Below, in pieces: positions 16,925 to 25,637 of a DNA stretch of 53,611 nt. The first letter of the stretch is position 1. Each line of letters starts with the position of its first letter. The notes below the pieces were generated by a model. That model was not told where the DNA came from. It saw only the letters and a list, made by a program, of their open reading frames with translations, and made no database searches. The DNA is from CAZUWH01 sp964624075. Its GTDB lineage: Bacteria > Pseudomonadota > Alphaproteobacteria > Rhodospirillales > Rhodospirillaceae. The stretch is taken from assembly GCA_964624075.1 (NCBI GenBank), contig CAZUWH010000018.1, positions 1 to 53,611 of the forward strand, given 5' to 3'. The translations under genes were made by a program, and so were the position numbers.

Positions 16925-16955
16925 CACGATCATTCCCGCGCAAGAGGGACTCCCA
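16925..16955. repeat. Fragment of a second repeat family (CATTCCCGCGCAAG type)
   Basis: CATTCCCGCGCAAGAGGGACTCCC resembles half of the palindrome seen again near 17960-18062 and 25035-25085 (CTCGCGCAAGCGGG). It is distinct from the CCCTCCCCC family. Confidence 0.4.
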
Positions 16956-16979
16956 GGCCACAGGCATGCAAACACCCGT

Positions 16980-17070
16980 CAGCCTCCCCCCCTTGGATCG
17001 GGGGAGGGTTGGGGTGGGGGGATCGTGAGGTCTGGTCTGGCAGTGGGGAAAGCGCGTGGCGGTCACACGC
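16980..17070. repeat. GC-rich palindromic interspersed repeat, long copy
   Basis: CCTCCCCCCCTTGGATC then GGGGGAGGGTTGGGG and TGGGGGGATCGTGAGGTCTG continue into GCGCGTGGCGGTCACACG. The same extended order appears, on the other strand, at 42540-42625, so the unit is about 90 bp and not only the short palindrome. Confidence 0.7.
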
Positions 17071-17084
17071 CCCCTGGGTCCACG

Positions 17085-17165
17085 GGCAGACAGCGTCCAG
17101 GCGGGGAGGCCACCCCCCACACCCAACCTCCCATCAAGGGGGAGGGCTTGCCGTTCCAGACGGAG
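17085..17165. repeat. GC-rich palindromic interspersed repeat, second adjacent copy in opposite orientation
   Basis: GGCCACCCCCCACACCCAACCTCCC, then ATCAAGGGGGAGGGCTTGCCG, is an inverted neighbour of the copy just before it. It overlaps the 3' end of the ABC ATPase gene, supplying its last Pro/Ser-rich residues. Confidence 0.7.
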
Positions 17166-17928
17166 GAGCTTCTTCGACAGAACGATTGCGCGCGATGTCG
17201 AGGAAAACCTCTTCCAGTGTGTCACGACCATAACGGCGGATGAGATCGTCAGGGGCACCACGATCGTAAATGCGTCCCTGTCGCATGATCAGGACAAGAT
17301 CACACAGCCGTTCGACCTCGACCATGTTGTGCGAAGCAAGTAGAAGGGTGGCGTTGCGACCATAAGACTCGAGATACCCACGCACCCAATCAGCTGTATC
17401 AGGATCAAGCGAAGCCGTCGGCTCGTCCAGGAGCAGCAGGGTGGGCCGATTCAACAACGCCTTGGCCAGAGTGGCACGTGCCCTCTGACCAGCGGACAGC
17501 TTGCCACAGGGGCGATCCAGCAGGGTCTCTATGTTGAGATCCCGGGCCAGTTCGGTAATACGACCGCGCACATCCTGGATGCCATATAAGTGGGCATAGA
17601 CAGTCATGTTTTCCCGTACTGATAACCTGTGTGGTAGGTCTATGTAGGGCGACGAGAAATTTAATTGTGACAGGACGCGATAGCGATGATGCACCATGTC
17701 CTCTCCCAGAACCCGGATCGTCCCGGCACTGGGTAGGAGGAGTCCCAGCAGCATGGAAAGGGTTGTGGTCTTGCCGGCGCCATTGCCCCCCAGCAGGGCA
17801 ACCGTCTGACCGGCTCCGACCCCAAAGGAAATGTCATCGACAGCGGAGATCGCACCATATCGTTTGCTCAGCCCCCGGACTTCAATCGCCAGGGGTGCAT
17901 CAGGGGACCTTGTTGACGGCATCATCAT
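17134..17928 (-). CDS. ABC transporter ATP-binding protein (ABC-2/NatA type), no partner permease nearby
   Basis: The 264-residue ATPase has Walker A (LLGGNGAGKTTTLSM), the Q-loop area, signature LSAGQRARATLAKALLNRP, Walker B (TLLLLDEPTASLD) and H-loop (LLASHNMVEV). The pattern fits exporters of the NatA/ABC-2 class. No membrane subunit gene is adjacent on either side, which is unusual. The last 20 or so residues (EEAPPSGTASPPP) derive from an inserted repeat. The triple ATG start is chosen because the frame upstream runs through repeat and terminator DNA. The substrate is unknown. Confidence 0.88.
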   Translation of the reverse strand: MMMPSTRSPDAPLAIEVRGLSKRYGAISAVDDISFGVGAGQTVALLGGNGAGKTTTLSMLLGLLLPSAGTIRVLGEDMVHHRYRVLSQLNFSSPYIDLPHRLSVRENMTVYAHLYGIQDVRGRITELARDLNIETLLDRPCGKLSAGQRARATLAKALLNRPTLLLLDEPTASLDPDTADWVRGYLESYGRNATLLLASHNMVEVERLCDLVLIMRQGRIYDRGAPDDLIRRYGRDTLEEVFLDIARNRSVEEAPPSGTASPPP

Positions 17929-17944
17929 CGTTCCATGGTGAACG

Positions 17945-18062
17945 TTCGCTTGTGCCAGGCTTGCCCTCGCGCAAGCGGGGACAGACATCCATGCCGGGCT
18001 GGCAGGCATAAACTCCCCCATCCCCCCATCGCGCGATGGGTAAGCCTTCGCGGGAATGACGA
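17945..18062. repeat. Second-family repeat DNA between the ABC gene and phaC terminator
   Basis: CCTCGCGCAAGCGGGGACAG, CCCCCATCGCGCGATGGG and TTCGCGGGAATGACGAAATG are pieces of the widespread palindromic type seen also near 16930 and 25040. No gene lies here. Confidence 0.45.
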
Positions 18063-18164
18063 AATGTAAATAATTCGAGGTGCTCGGTTGCCTTGCCTGT
18101 AGTCTACCCTTCGTCGGAAGGAACGCTTCGCTAGATACGCTGTCCCTCCTGACAGCACGTGACA

Positions 18165-18208
18165 GAAAACTTCTCGTGGATGCGGTTTGCTGCCGCATCC
18201 ACGAGAAG
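18165..18208 (-). terminator. Rho-independent terminator of phaC
   Basis: A 16-bp perfect inverted repeat (18170-18185 with 18193-18208) encloses a 7-nt loop. Read on the minus strand it is followed directly by TTTTCTGT. It lies 10 bp after the phaC stop. This is the clearest intrinsic terminator in the window. Confidence 0.85.
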
Positions 18209-18217
18209 ACCAGTCTT

Positions 18218-20014
18218 TCAGACTATGCGTATCTTGGCATAGGCCCCCGGCGCATCCTCGATGACCTTCAGCGGGCCTTCTCCTGGAACGCGGGCCGGGA
18301 CCTTGTCCGGGGCATGGCTTGATGCCCACTCCAGCCAGTCGGGCCACCATGAGCCGGGAGATTGCTGGGCCCCCTGGAACCAGGCTTCGGGGCTCTTCGG
18401 CGGCTTTTCCGGATTGGTCCAATAATGATATTTGTTGGCCGATGGCGGATTGATGACACCCGCGATATGACCGGAAGCGGCGAGAACGAATCGGACCGGT
18501 CCGCCCATGAGTTGGGTGCCAGCGTAGTTGGACACCCACGGCGCAATATGGTCCTCGATCGCCGACAGGAAATAAGCTGGTGTCTTGATCTTGCCGAGAT
18601 CAACCGATGCGCCCAGCATGGTCAGGGCCCCTGCTTCCCGCAACTTGTTTTCCTGGTAGAACTTGCGGAGATAATAACTGTGCATGGCATATGGCATGCG
18701 CGTGGAATCGCTGTTCCAGTACAGGAGATCGAACGGGAACGGATCCTTGCCCAGTAGATAGTTGTTGACCACGAATGACCAGATCAGGTCGTTGGCACGC
18801 AGCATGCTGAACGTGCTCGCCATTTCCGAGCCGTCCAGATAGCCACGTTCCTGCATCTTGGCTTCGACGAGCTGGATCTGGGCCTCATCCACGAACACGC
18901 CCAGTTCGCCCGGTTCGGTAAAGTCGAGCATACAAGTGAAATACGTCCCGCTCTTGATGCGATCATCCTCCTTGGCGGCCATCACAGCCTGGGTGGCCGC
19001 AAGCAGCGTCCCGCCCAGGCAGTAGCCGAGTGCGTTGACGCCCCGTTCGCCTGTGACCTGTTCGATGACATCCAGCGTTTGAAGAGGACCAAGTCGTATA
19101 TAGTCATCGAATGAATACTGAGCCAGATTCTCATCCGGATTAATCCACGACATAACGAAAACCGTATGTCCCTGGTCGATACACCACTTGATCAGGGAGT
19201 TCTTAGGACGCAGATCCATGATGTAATATTTGTTGATCCACGGGGGCACGATTATGAGCGGCCGCTTGAAGACCTGTTCGGTCGTCGGCGTATACTGGAT
19301 AACCTGGGCCAGTTCATTCTGGTGAATGACCTTGCCAGGGGTGGACGCAATATTTTCACCGATCTTGAAGGCATCATCATCGGTCATCCGGATCCGAAGC
19401 TGGCCTTTGCCACGTTCCAGGTCGGAGAGAACGTTGTTGAGCCCCTTGATCAGATTCTCGCCACCGGTTTCAATAGTTGTGCGCAGAACCTCAGGGTTGG
19501 TCATGACGAAATTGGTTGGCGCCATGGCATCGACGAACTGGCGAGTGTAGAAATCTACCTTACGGGACGTCTTCTCGTCCAGGCCATCAACGTTCTTGAC
19601 CACCGACTGGATCCAGCGCGCACTCAATAGGTAAGACTGCTTGATGAAGTCGAATACCTGGTTCTTTTCCCACGCCTCGTCCTTGAAACGCTTGTCGCTT
19701 GGATCAGATTCAACGACGGGACGTCCTTCCTCGCCCAGTATGCGGCGGGCCGTATTTTGCCATAGGCCGAGGTAATCCTGCCACAGCGACATTTGTGCCG
19801 TCATGACCTTTTGCGGATCAGCCAGCAGTTTCGCCGTCATTTCCATGAAGGCACTGCCGATGTTCATCGGATCAAGGCCGAACTTGGCATTTTCGGTCTG
19901 TCGCTGCAGGAAATCGGCAACAATCCGCTGACTCCGTTCGGCAATGTTCGCCATTGTCTTCGACAACTCGGCAGGGTTCGGCATATGCAGTTTTCCGCCC
20001 TGTTGATCACCCAT
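18218..20014 (-). CDS. phaC: Class I poly(3-hydroxyalkanoate) synthase
   Basis: The 598-residue enzyme polymerises 3-hydroxyacyl-CoA into storage granules. An N-terminal domain (WQDYLGLWQN, DKRFKDEAW) precedes the alpha/beta-hydrolase catalytic domain with PPWINKYYIMDL, MSWINPD, lipase-like box GYCLGG (catalytic Cys332), EDHIAPW (Asp488) and SGHIAGV (His516). Length and motifs fit class I, which needs no PhaE or PhaR subunit. The start has AGAGGA 7 bp upstream. The gene is monocistronic, ended by a strong terminator; no phaA, phaB or phasin gene is in the window. Confidence 0.97.
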   Translation of the reverse strand: MGDQQGGKLHMPNPAELSKTMANIAERSQRIVADFLQRQTENAKFGLDPMNIGSAFMEMTAKLLADPQKVMTAQMSLWQDYLGLWQNTARRILGEEGRPVVESDPSDKRFKDEAWEKNQVFDFIKQSYLLSARWIQSVVKNVDGLDEKTSRKVDFYTRQFVDAMAPTNFVMTNPEVLRTTIETGGENLIKGLNNVLSDLERGKGQLRIRMTDDDAFKIGENIASTPGKVIHQNELAQVIQYTPTTEQVFKRPLIIVPPWINKYYIMDLRPKNSLIKWCIDQGHTVFVMSWINPDENLAQYSFDDYIRLGPLQTLDVIEQVTGERGVNALGYCLGGTLLAATQAVMAAKEDDRIKSGTYFTCMLDFTEPGELGVFVDEAQIQLVEAKMQERGYLDGSEMASTFSMLRANDLIWSFVVNNYLLGKDPFPFDLLYWNSDSTRMPYAMHSYYLRKFYQENKLREAGALTMLGASVDLGKIKTPAYFLSAIEDHIAPWVSNYAGTQLMGGPVRFVLAASGHIAGVINPPSANKYHYWTNPEKPPKSPEAWFQGAQQSPGSWWPDWLEWASSHAPDKVPARVPGEGPLKVIEDAPGAYAKIRIV

Positions 20015-20237
20015 ATTTGCATCCTCTATTATCCGACCGTGGCACGGGTCTGATTCCCGCTGCCCGGTTATCGTTGCATGATTTTCGGCAAAGCTGTAGC
20101 CACATCATAGGCTAGCCGTATATACAAATTTGCTGCGAATGTTAAGCGTGTTGGAAGGAGCGGGATCACTGGTCTGGCATGGAGGGAATTGCATGTCCCG
20201 AAGCGCCGCTGCAGCTGATACACGTGGGGGGACAAGG

Positions 20238-21194
20238 ATGAAGGGCATGGCACGCGGAGCCTTCTTGCGAGTCGTTATGGCCATCGCGCCGGGATCGGTG
20301 ATGATGGTGGGCTGTACGAGTGTGCCCGATACGTTTAACCCGGTCGCGGGGTATCAGGAGATGAATGACTGGCTCAGGGGAACCGAATCGAAAGCGGACG
20401 CCAACTCCGATGCCACAATCCGGGCCGCGCAGGAACAGGCTGACCACGAGCCCTTCCCTGACATCAACACGGTGCCCGATCGTGTCCCTCCTGTGACCTC
20501 TGCGACCAGACGACGGGCGATCATGGAGGCGCTGGTCGCAGACCGGACCAGTGCGCGCCACGGCACCCGGCACCCACTACCCGATCCTGTGCCCCGCTCT
20601 CCACACATGGCGGAGCCGCTGACGGATGCCTCATCCCCCGTCGTGCCATCGCCGACGCAATCGTCCCCGGGACAAGCAGGGACACGGTCGGGCCACACAC
20701 CTTCCCTGCAGTCGCCACCGGCCCGTGCGGCCACCGTTGTGCCTGCCTCCCCTCCGGTGTATTGAGTGCAGCGCCGGCGATGGAACAAAAGTCACGCATG
20801 CCATGACGCACGAGGGCGGCGCTCTAGGTGATCCATCGGTCTTGATTTTTGACGATTACAGCGTTGGCATGCCCCCGCCCGGCGGCCCTTCCCATCTGGT
20901 GGGCCGTGTGCCTTTCCCCGGAGACTCGGCCGTTTTGTTGGTGGCAGGACAGCGGGTCATGATGCCGCGGCGGCCTTTCGCGCACGGGGTGGACGGATAC
21001 GGGTCATGGGATATGCCCCTCACGCGGAGGGGTTCACGACGCGTAACAGACTGCGCCTTGCCCTGCAACAGGCTGATCGTGTCAGGTAGGCGCTGGTGCG
21101 GGCCGGAGTGGGCGCGGAAAACGTGATGGCCACCGCCGTGCGTGGTCCATCGGGTGCGACGCGTGTAGAAATTTATCTGGATCCCGTCGAGTGA
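20238..21194 (+). pseudogene. OmpA-domain lipoprotein, split by frameshift and amber stop
   Basis: The first half (20238-20765, 175 codons) is an intact lipoprotein frame. It has a signal with lipobox VMMVGC, then TFNPVAGYQEMNDWLRG, PFPDINTVPDRVPP and a Pro/Ser-rich end. Past its stop the typical OmpA C-terminus continues. HLVGRVPFPGDSAVLLVAG is in another frame, then RLRLALQQADRVR-TAG-ALVRAGVGAENVMATAV and TRVEIYLDPVE are back in the first frame. The TAG stands where Gln would be normal. I infer a single ancestral peptidoglycan-binding lipoprotein now broken. The N-terminal half could still be made as a short lipoprotein. Confidence 0.72.
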
Positions 21195-21221
21195 AAAGCG
21201 ACAAAGCGGCTTGCGAGAGGA

Positions 21222-22100
21222 ATGACGATGACACGCCACCTGAGCCCTGCAACCCGGCTGCGGACCATGCTGGCAGAATCTAGCATTCTGGTGATGCCCT
21301 GTTGCTTCGATGCCCTGTCGGCCCGCCTGATCGAACGGGCCGGTTTCCCGCTGACGTTCATGAGCGGATTTGCCGTCTCTGCCTGCCGGATCGGCGCCCC
21401 CGATACGGGGCTTGTGTCCTATGGGGAGATGGTCGATCAGGGCCGCAACATCTGCGCGGCTGTGTCGATTCCAGTCATCGGTGACGGCGACACCGGCTAT
21501 GGCAACGCTATGAACGTCAAGCGCACCGTCCGGGGATATGCCGCTGCCGGCTTTGCGAGCGTGATGATCGAGGATCAGGTATGGCCCAAGCGCTGCGGCC
21601 ATACCCGCGGCAAACGGGTTGTGCCATGGGAGGAGGCCATTACCCGGGTGCGGGCAGCGGTGGATGCCCGGGAGGAAGGGGCGGATATCCTGATCATGGC
21701 CCGGACCGATGCCCGGGCCACCCATGGTCTCGCCGAAGCGATCGACCGGGCGCGGGTCTTTGCCGATATCGGGGCTGACATCACGTTCCTGGAAGCGCCG
21801 CTGACCGAAGATGAAATGCGGGCCTATTGCACGGCAGTACCAGGACCGAAAATGGCCAACATGGTGGAACAGGGGGAAACGCCCGTGCTCTTTCCTCAAC
21901 GGCTGGAAGACATCGGCTACAAGATCGTCGCCTATCCCTTGACCCTGATGAGCGCGGCCGTACGGGCAATGCAGGAGACCCTCGTGGCCCTGAAGGAGGG
22001 ACGAAAGCCGGAAGGTCTGCTCGACTTTGTCGAGATTCAGGATCTGGCCGGTTTCGCCCCGTATTACAGCGAGGAGGAGCGCTACAGGGGAAGCGCGTAG
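21222..22100 (+). CDS. Isocitrate lyase/PEP mutase superfamily enzyme
   Basis: The 292-residue protein has the family signature: VMPCCFDALSARLIERAGF, TFMSGFAVSA, PVIGDGDTGYGNAMNVKRTV (Mg-binding Asp), MIEDQVWPKRCGH, ILIMARTDARATHG and FLEAPLTEDEMRAY. The KRCGH motif carries the catalytic Cys of the lyase/methylisocitrate-lyase type. Likely activities are a C-C lyase on a 2-hydroxy or 2-methyl dicarboxylate, or an oxaloacetate decarboxylase-like reaction; PEP mutase proper is less likely. GAGAGGA precedes the ATG. It stands alone between two decayed genes. Confidence 0.88.
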   Translation: MTMTRHLSPATRLRTMLAESSILVMPCCFDALSARLIERAGFPLTFMSGFAVSACRIGAPDTGLVSYGEMVDQGRNICAAVSIPVIGDGDTGYGNAMNVKRTVRGYAAAGFASVMIEDQVWPKRCGHTRGKRVVPWEEAITRVRAAVDAREEGADILIMARTDARATHGLAEAIDRARVFADIGADITFLEAPLTEDEMRAYCTAVPGPKMANMVEQGETPVLFPQRLEDIGYKIVAYPLTLMSAAVRAMQETLVALKEGRKPEGLLDFVEIQDLAGFAPYYSEEERYRGSA

Positions 22101-22139
22101 TCACCAACCCGTGTTTCCCCTGACCGGGGACGCACGACT

Positions 22140-22572
22140 TCATGCGAGACGGGGTTCCTTATCGACGAGAGTCAGAACACCGGTAGCGATCAGAATCCTC
22201 TGTTCCAGTTTGTCAGGACCAAACTGGCTTGGGCAGATAGAAAGTGACGCCGGCTTTGGCCACCTCAATGGTAGATTCCACCGTGTCTTTGCCGGTGATC
22301 ATGATGAGCGGTGTCTGGTCCCCCTTGCCCCGGAGACACCGCAGCGCTTCGATGCCCGTTAGGCCTCGGGGCATGTTTCAGTCGCAAATGATGCCATCGA
22401 TGGCTCCCTTGCCAGCCGCAACGAGGATATCCCAGCCGCTTAAGCTATCCTGGGCCGTGAGAACTTTCTTTACGCCCATGTCGCGCAACATCATTGATAA
22501 CAGACGCACGGTCTGCTGGTTGTCGTCGATGACCAGAATCTGGAGATCAGAGATGGCTTTCTTGGCCGTCAT
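22140..22572 (-). pseudogene. Single-domain (CheY-like) response regulator, broken
   Basis: LQILVIDDNQQTVRLLSMMLRDMGV and GWDILVAAGKGAIDGIICD lead to TGA where a receiver normally has Trp or another residue before NMP. The same frame then goes on with TGIEALRCLRGKGDQTPLIMITGKD and AKAGVTFYLPKPV. A one-base shift then moves the tail (PDKLEQRILIATGVLTLV) to another frame. Acidic pocket, phospho-Asp (IICD) and LPKP lysine are all recognisable. It lies next to the hybrid kinase remains, so the two were probably one signalling unit. Confidence 0.82.
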
Positions 22573-22675
22573 GGTCGTTCCCCCTCCTCTTGTGCGCTCG
22601 AACCCCGGTTTCGTGCATGCGGCAGCTCCCCAGGTAAAGCCTGACCGGGCGGACTGCCTGACCATGTGGACACCT

Positions 22676-22716
22676 CCGGGAACGCCCCCCTCCCCTCAAG
22701 GGAGGGTTTTCAAGGG
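22676..22716. repeat. GC-rich palindromic interspersed repeat copy
   Basis: GCCCCCCTCCCCTCAAGG-type palindrome (CCCCTCCCCTCAAGGGAGGG) lies between the response regulator and kinase remains. Confidence 0.6.
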
Positions 22717-22773
22717 TGTCCTGTTGTGTCACGCTATGCCTTCATGGTCGGGGTCTTTCTGTGCCGCGTCTGC

Positions 22774-24490
22774 CTAGATGGCTGCCCCGCGGCCCTTTCC
22801 AGCTAACATGCGCATGACAAAGACCGTCAGATGTTCGGGCGTGAACGGCTTGGCCAGGAACCGCTTCGGGTCCGGCTTTTCAGTCGTCTCGCCGGGGTCA
22901 CGATCGGGATTCCCCGACATGAACGCCATCGCCGTCTCGGGTCTGATCACGTCAAAGGTTCGCGCCAGATCAAGTCCCCCCCCCCATGCGGGGCATGATC
23001 GCATCGGTCAGCAACAGGTCAATGTGGCCTGGAAAAAGTTTCTGCCGCTCCATGGCTTCTATGCCATCACCGGCTTCGAGAAGCGTATGGCCCAGCTTGG
23101 CCGGAATCGCGCACACCAGCGCACGCACCGCCTTCTCGTCATCCACTACCAGGATCGTAGCCTGGGGGCTGGTCTGGCTGTCGGTCGTGGTCGCAGGGGC
23201 ATCGGCCAGAGTGGCCTCGGTTGGACGTTCGACGCACAGCGGCAGGTAGACCGAGAAGGTGGTTCCCTTGCCGACGCTGATGACGTCGATGAAGTCCCCT
23301 GTGTTCTTGACGATGCCATAGGTGATCGACTCAAGGTCGGCTCGTCGATGCCGGTCCCGGTATCCTGAACGAACAGACGCACGTGCGGTGTGGTGAGGCG
23401 ATGACCGGTGGTTTCGCTGAGCAGAGCCGTGTTGGCCCCGACGCCGTCCTGGCTGATAACCAGAGTGCCGCTCCGAGGCATGGCATCACGGGCGTTGACG
23501 GCAAGATTGAGAATAGCCTGCGAAAGCTGACTGGCATTGATCCGGCAGCATGCCTCATGGTTGGAGAGGGCAAAGGAGAGAGCAACCGTCTGCCCCGTCA
23601 GGGATTCGATCATCTTGCGCATACCTTTGATGACGGTGCTGGGGTAGATGACGGGCGGCTCGCTTACTCACTCATCTTCATGACGGCGGCTGAAGCGGAG
23701 AAGTTGTCGGATGATATCAGCAGAATGTTCTGCCGAGAGGATGACTTCGTCCAGGTAAGTTACCACCCGTTCCAGATCATCGGGGGCCTTGCGTGCCATG
23801 TGGACAAAGCCGATGATTCCGGTCAGAAGGTTGTTGAACTTGTGCGCCACACCGCTGGCCAGCTGGCCCAGCGCCTCCATCTTCTGCGTATGCAGCAGAC
23901 GGTCCTCGGCACGACGGCGCTCCGTGACATCGGTCAGGGAACCGGCCGTGCGGGGGTAGGGACGGCCCTGGCTTGCCGCGCAAGGCCAGGTCCCGTTGCA
24001 GGAACCAGCAATAGGTGTCCGGTCTGGCCTGTGCCAGGTACTCACAGGAAAAATAAGGCGCTTCGCTCGACAGGCGGGTGCTGAGATGGGAGGCGTATTT
24101 CTCGGTATGCTGAGGGTCAATGCGGAACAACAGCTCCTTGAAGCGTGGCGAGACGTAGATCCGGTCATTGTCCATATCCCATCCCAGATGCCTTCATTGG
24201 AGCCGGCAACGGCCAGGGTATAACGCTCCTTGCTGCGCCGCAGTTCCTCTTCGATGTGCTTGCGCTTGGTGATGTTGAGAACAGTAGCGAGCAGACGCTG
24301 ATCGATGCGGGAAGCATCGGTACGGACTTCTCCCTTGACATAGACGATGCGTGTCCCATCGGGATGATTGATTCGGTGCTCTATGGTAAACGGCGTGCGA
24401 TGGCGGCCAGCCTGGTCAATGGCCCTTTGCACCAGGGTCCGGTCGGGCTCGGGGATGGCGGCCATCATAGTTTCAAGGCTGGGCCGGCCC
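22774..24490 (-). pseudogene. Hybrid sensor histidine kinase (PAS-HisKA-HATPase-receiver), heavily decayed
   Basis: Read downstream: a PAS-like part (FTIEHRINHPDGTRIVYVKGE, SKERYTLAVAGSNEGIWD); a second PAS in another frame (RIYVSPRFKELLFRI); HisKA (MEALGQLASGVAHKFNNLLTGIIG); an in-frame TGA after RRHEDE; HATPase N and G1 boxes (AILNLAVNARDAMP, VQDTGTGI). A deletion then removes the FEPFFTTK/GTGLGL lid. A receiver follows (ILVVDDEKAVRAL, DLLLTDAIMP), and a frame change at a run of ten G precedes GLDLARTFDVIRPETAMAFMSG. No hydrophobic segment is seen. At least four lesions make it non-functional. Confidence 0.85.
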
Positions 24491-24906
24491 ACTCGCCGTC
24501 TCGCTGAAACCGGCCGGGATGCGCAGCGTGATATCTGGCCGATGGCGCAACACGGCCCGCAACCCCCACAGGCGATCCAGGTGTTCATGGGACAGGAAGA
24601 GAAACGCGATTTGGCCCCTCTCCAGCATGCCGGCGACGCCCGTCTCCTCAAAACGACGCTGCATGTAGGGTTCGTTCCACCCGCAGTCGAGAAGAAACTT
24701 GTGCCGCGCTCCATCTAACAGCGTGACTTCGATCAGACTGGCGCTGCCGACGGCGTTGTTGGTATGCTAGGACTTGTCCCACTAACTGGCATCGGTCCCC
24801 CGCTGTCCTTGATGTCTGCCAGCATCTGGTCGTTGTCGTGCCAACCGGCCTCTGAAATACAGGTGATCGTGACCGAACGACACGTTCCCAGACTGTCCTT
24901 GTCCAC
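24480..24906 (-). pseudogene. 5' part of an MBL-fold metallo-hydrolase, truncated into the kinase remnant
   Basis: From a GTG with a GGGGGGAAAGG ribosome site the frame reads SVTITCISEAGWHDNDQML, then after a shift HKFLLDCGWNE, RRFEETGVAGMLERGQIAFLFLSHEHLDRLWGLRAVLRHRPDITLRI. The SHEHLD zinc motif identifies the MBL fold. The gene stops being recognisable after about 130 residues, where kinase PAS sequence takes over. A deletion seems to have fused the two. At least one frameshift lies within the remnant. Confidence 0.72.
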
Positions 24907-25156
24907 CGGCCTTTCCCCCCGTCCAGTCCATAAGGCCCCATGTATCGCCATGATACAGCAAAGGGGGAAATGCCGGAACAATCGCATGTCACGGGGCCAT
25001 CGGGTGAAGGAACCTGATCCCCTCTTGAACCGTCGTCCCCGCGCAGGTCGAACCGCCATTCTCGCGCAAGCGGGAGTGACGATCGTGTATGGGAAACCAC
25101 TTTCTTCACCCGATTGTCCTGCGCTGGAAGCCACTTCTGCCTGATCGGAAACCACG
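24907..25156. repeat. Spacer with second-family repeat
   Basis: No gene. CGTCCCCGCGCAGGTCG and CTCGCGCAAGCGGGAGTGACG (25035-25085) form a palindromic element of the CATTCCCGCG type. The adjoining GTATGGGAAACCACTTTCTT (25087 on) has a diverged partner near 42717. Confidence 0.5.
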
Positions 25157-25495
25157 TCATTTTCTATCGACCGCCATGTTGCGGGTCGCCAGGGGCAGTT
25201 TGACGACCAGACCATCCAGATCACGGGTCATGATGATCTGACACCCCAGACGCGAGGTCGCTGTCAGGCCAAAGGCCAGATCCAACATGTCTTCCTCGTC
25301 CTCGCTGGCGGATTTGAGCCTGTCATACCAATCGGGGTCGACGATCACGTGACAGGTGGCGCAGGCCAACGACCCCTCACAGGCCCCTTCAATGTCGATG
25401 TTATGGCGATGGGCGATCTCAAGGACGGACAAACCCTCCGCTGCCTCCACCTCATGGCATGTTCCGTCACGATCAATGAATGTCATTCTCTGCAT
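25157..25495 (-). CDS. Adrenodoxin-type [2Fe-2S] ferredoxin
   Basis: The 112-residue protein has the cluster motif GACEGSLACATCHVIV (Cys-x5-Cys-x2-Cys) and a fourth Cys in SRLGCQIIMT, with DEEDMLDLAFGLTATSRLGC typical of the Fdx/adrenodoxin group. Such ferredoxins donate electrons to Fe-S cluster assembly. Its place 142 bp after a cysteine desulfurase gene on the same strand supports that job. The ATG used has AAGGAC 9 bp upstream; another Met three codons later is possible. Confidence 0.93.
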   Translation of the reverse strand: MQRMTFIDRDGTCHEVEAAEGLSVLEIAHRHNIDIEGACEGSLACATCHVIVDPDWYDRLKSASEDEEDMLDLAFGLTATSRLGCQIIMTRDLDGLVVKLPLATRNMAVDRK

Positions 25496-25637
25496 CCGTG
25501 ATTGTCCTTCTTCCAAATTAGCTCTCTTTCTAGACGGTGTGATTCGTTCGATAGCGCCACGTCATGCCCGATACAAGTGTAGCGCAAGCCTCCCGTATGG
25601 CTCGGCCCGGACGTTCCTGTGTCTTCCCCCACCGTGC

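Noticed and set aside
20856..21899. 347-codon minus-strand frame opposite the PEP-mutase-family gene
   Set aside because: The plus strand carries clear enzyme motifs and a good ribosome site; the minus frame is His/Pro/Gly-rich shadow.
23668..24714. A single 348-residue kinase protein as a functional gene
   Set aside because: Its first 70 residues are the wrong frame of the neighbouring hydrolase remnant, and the middle PAS lies in another frame.
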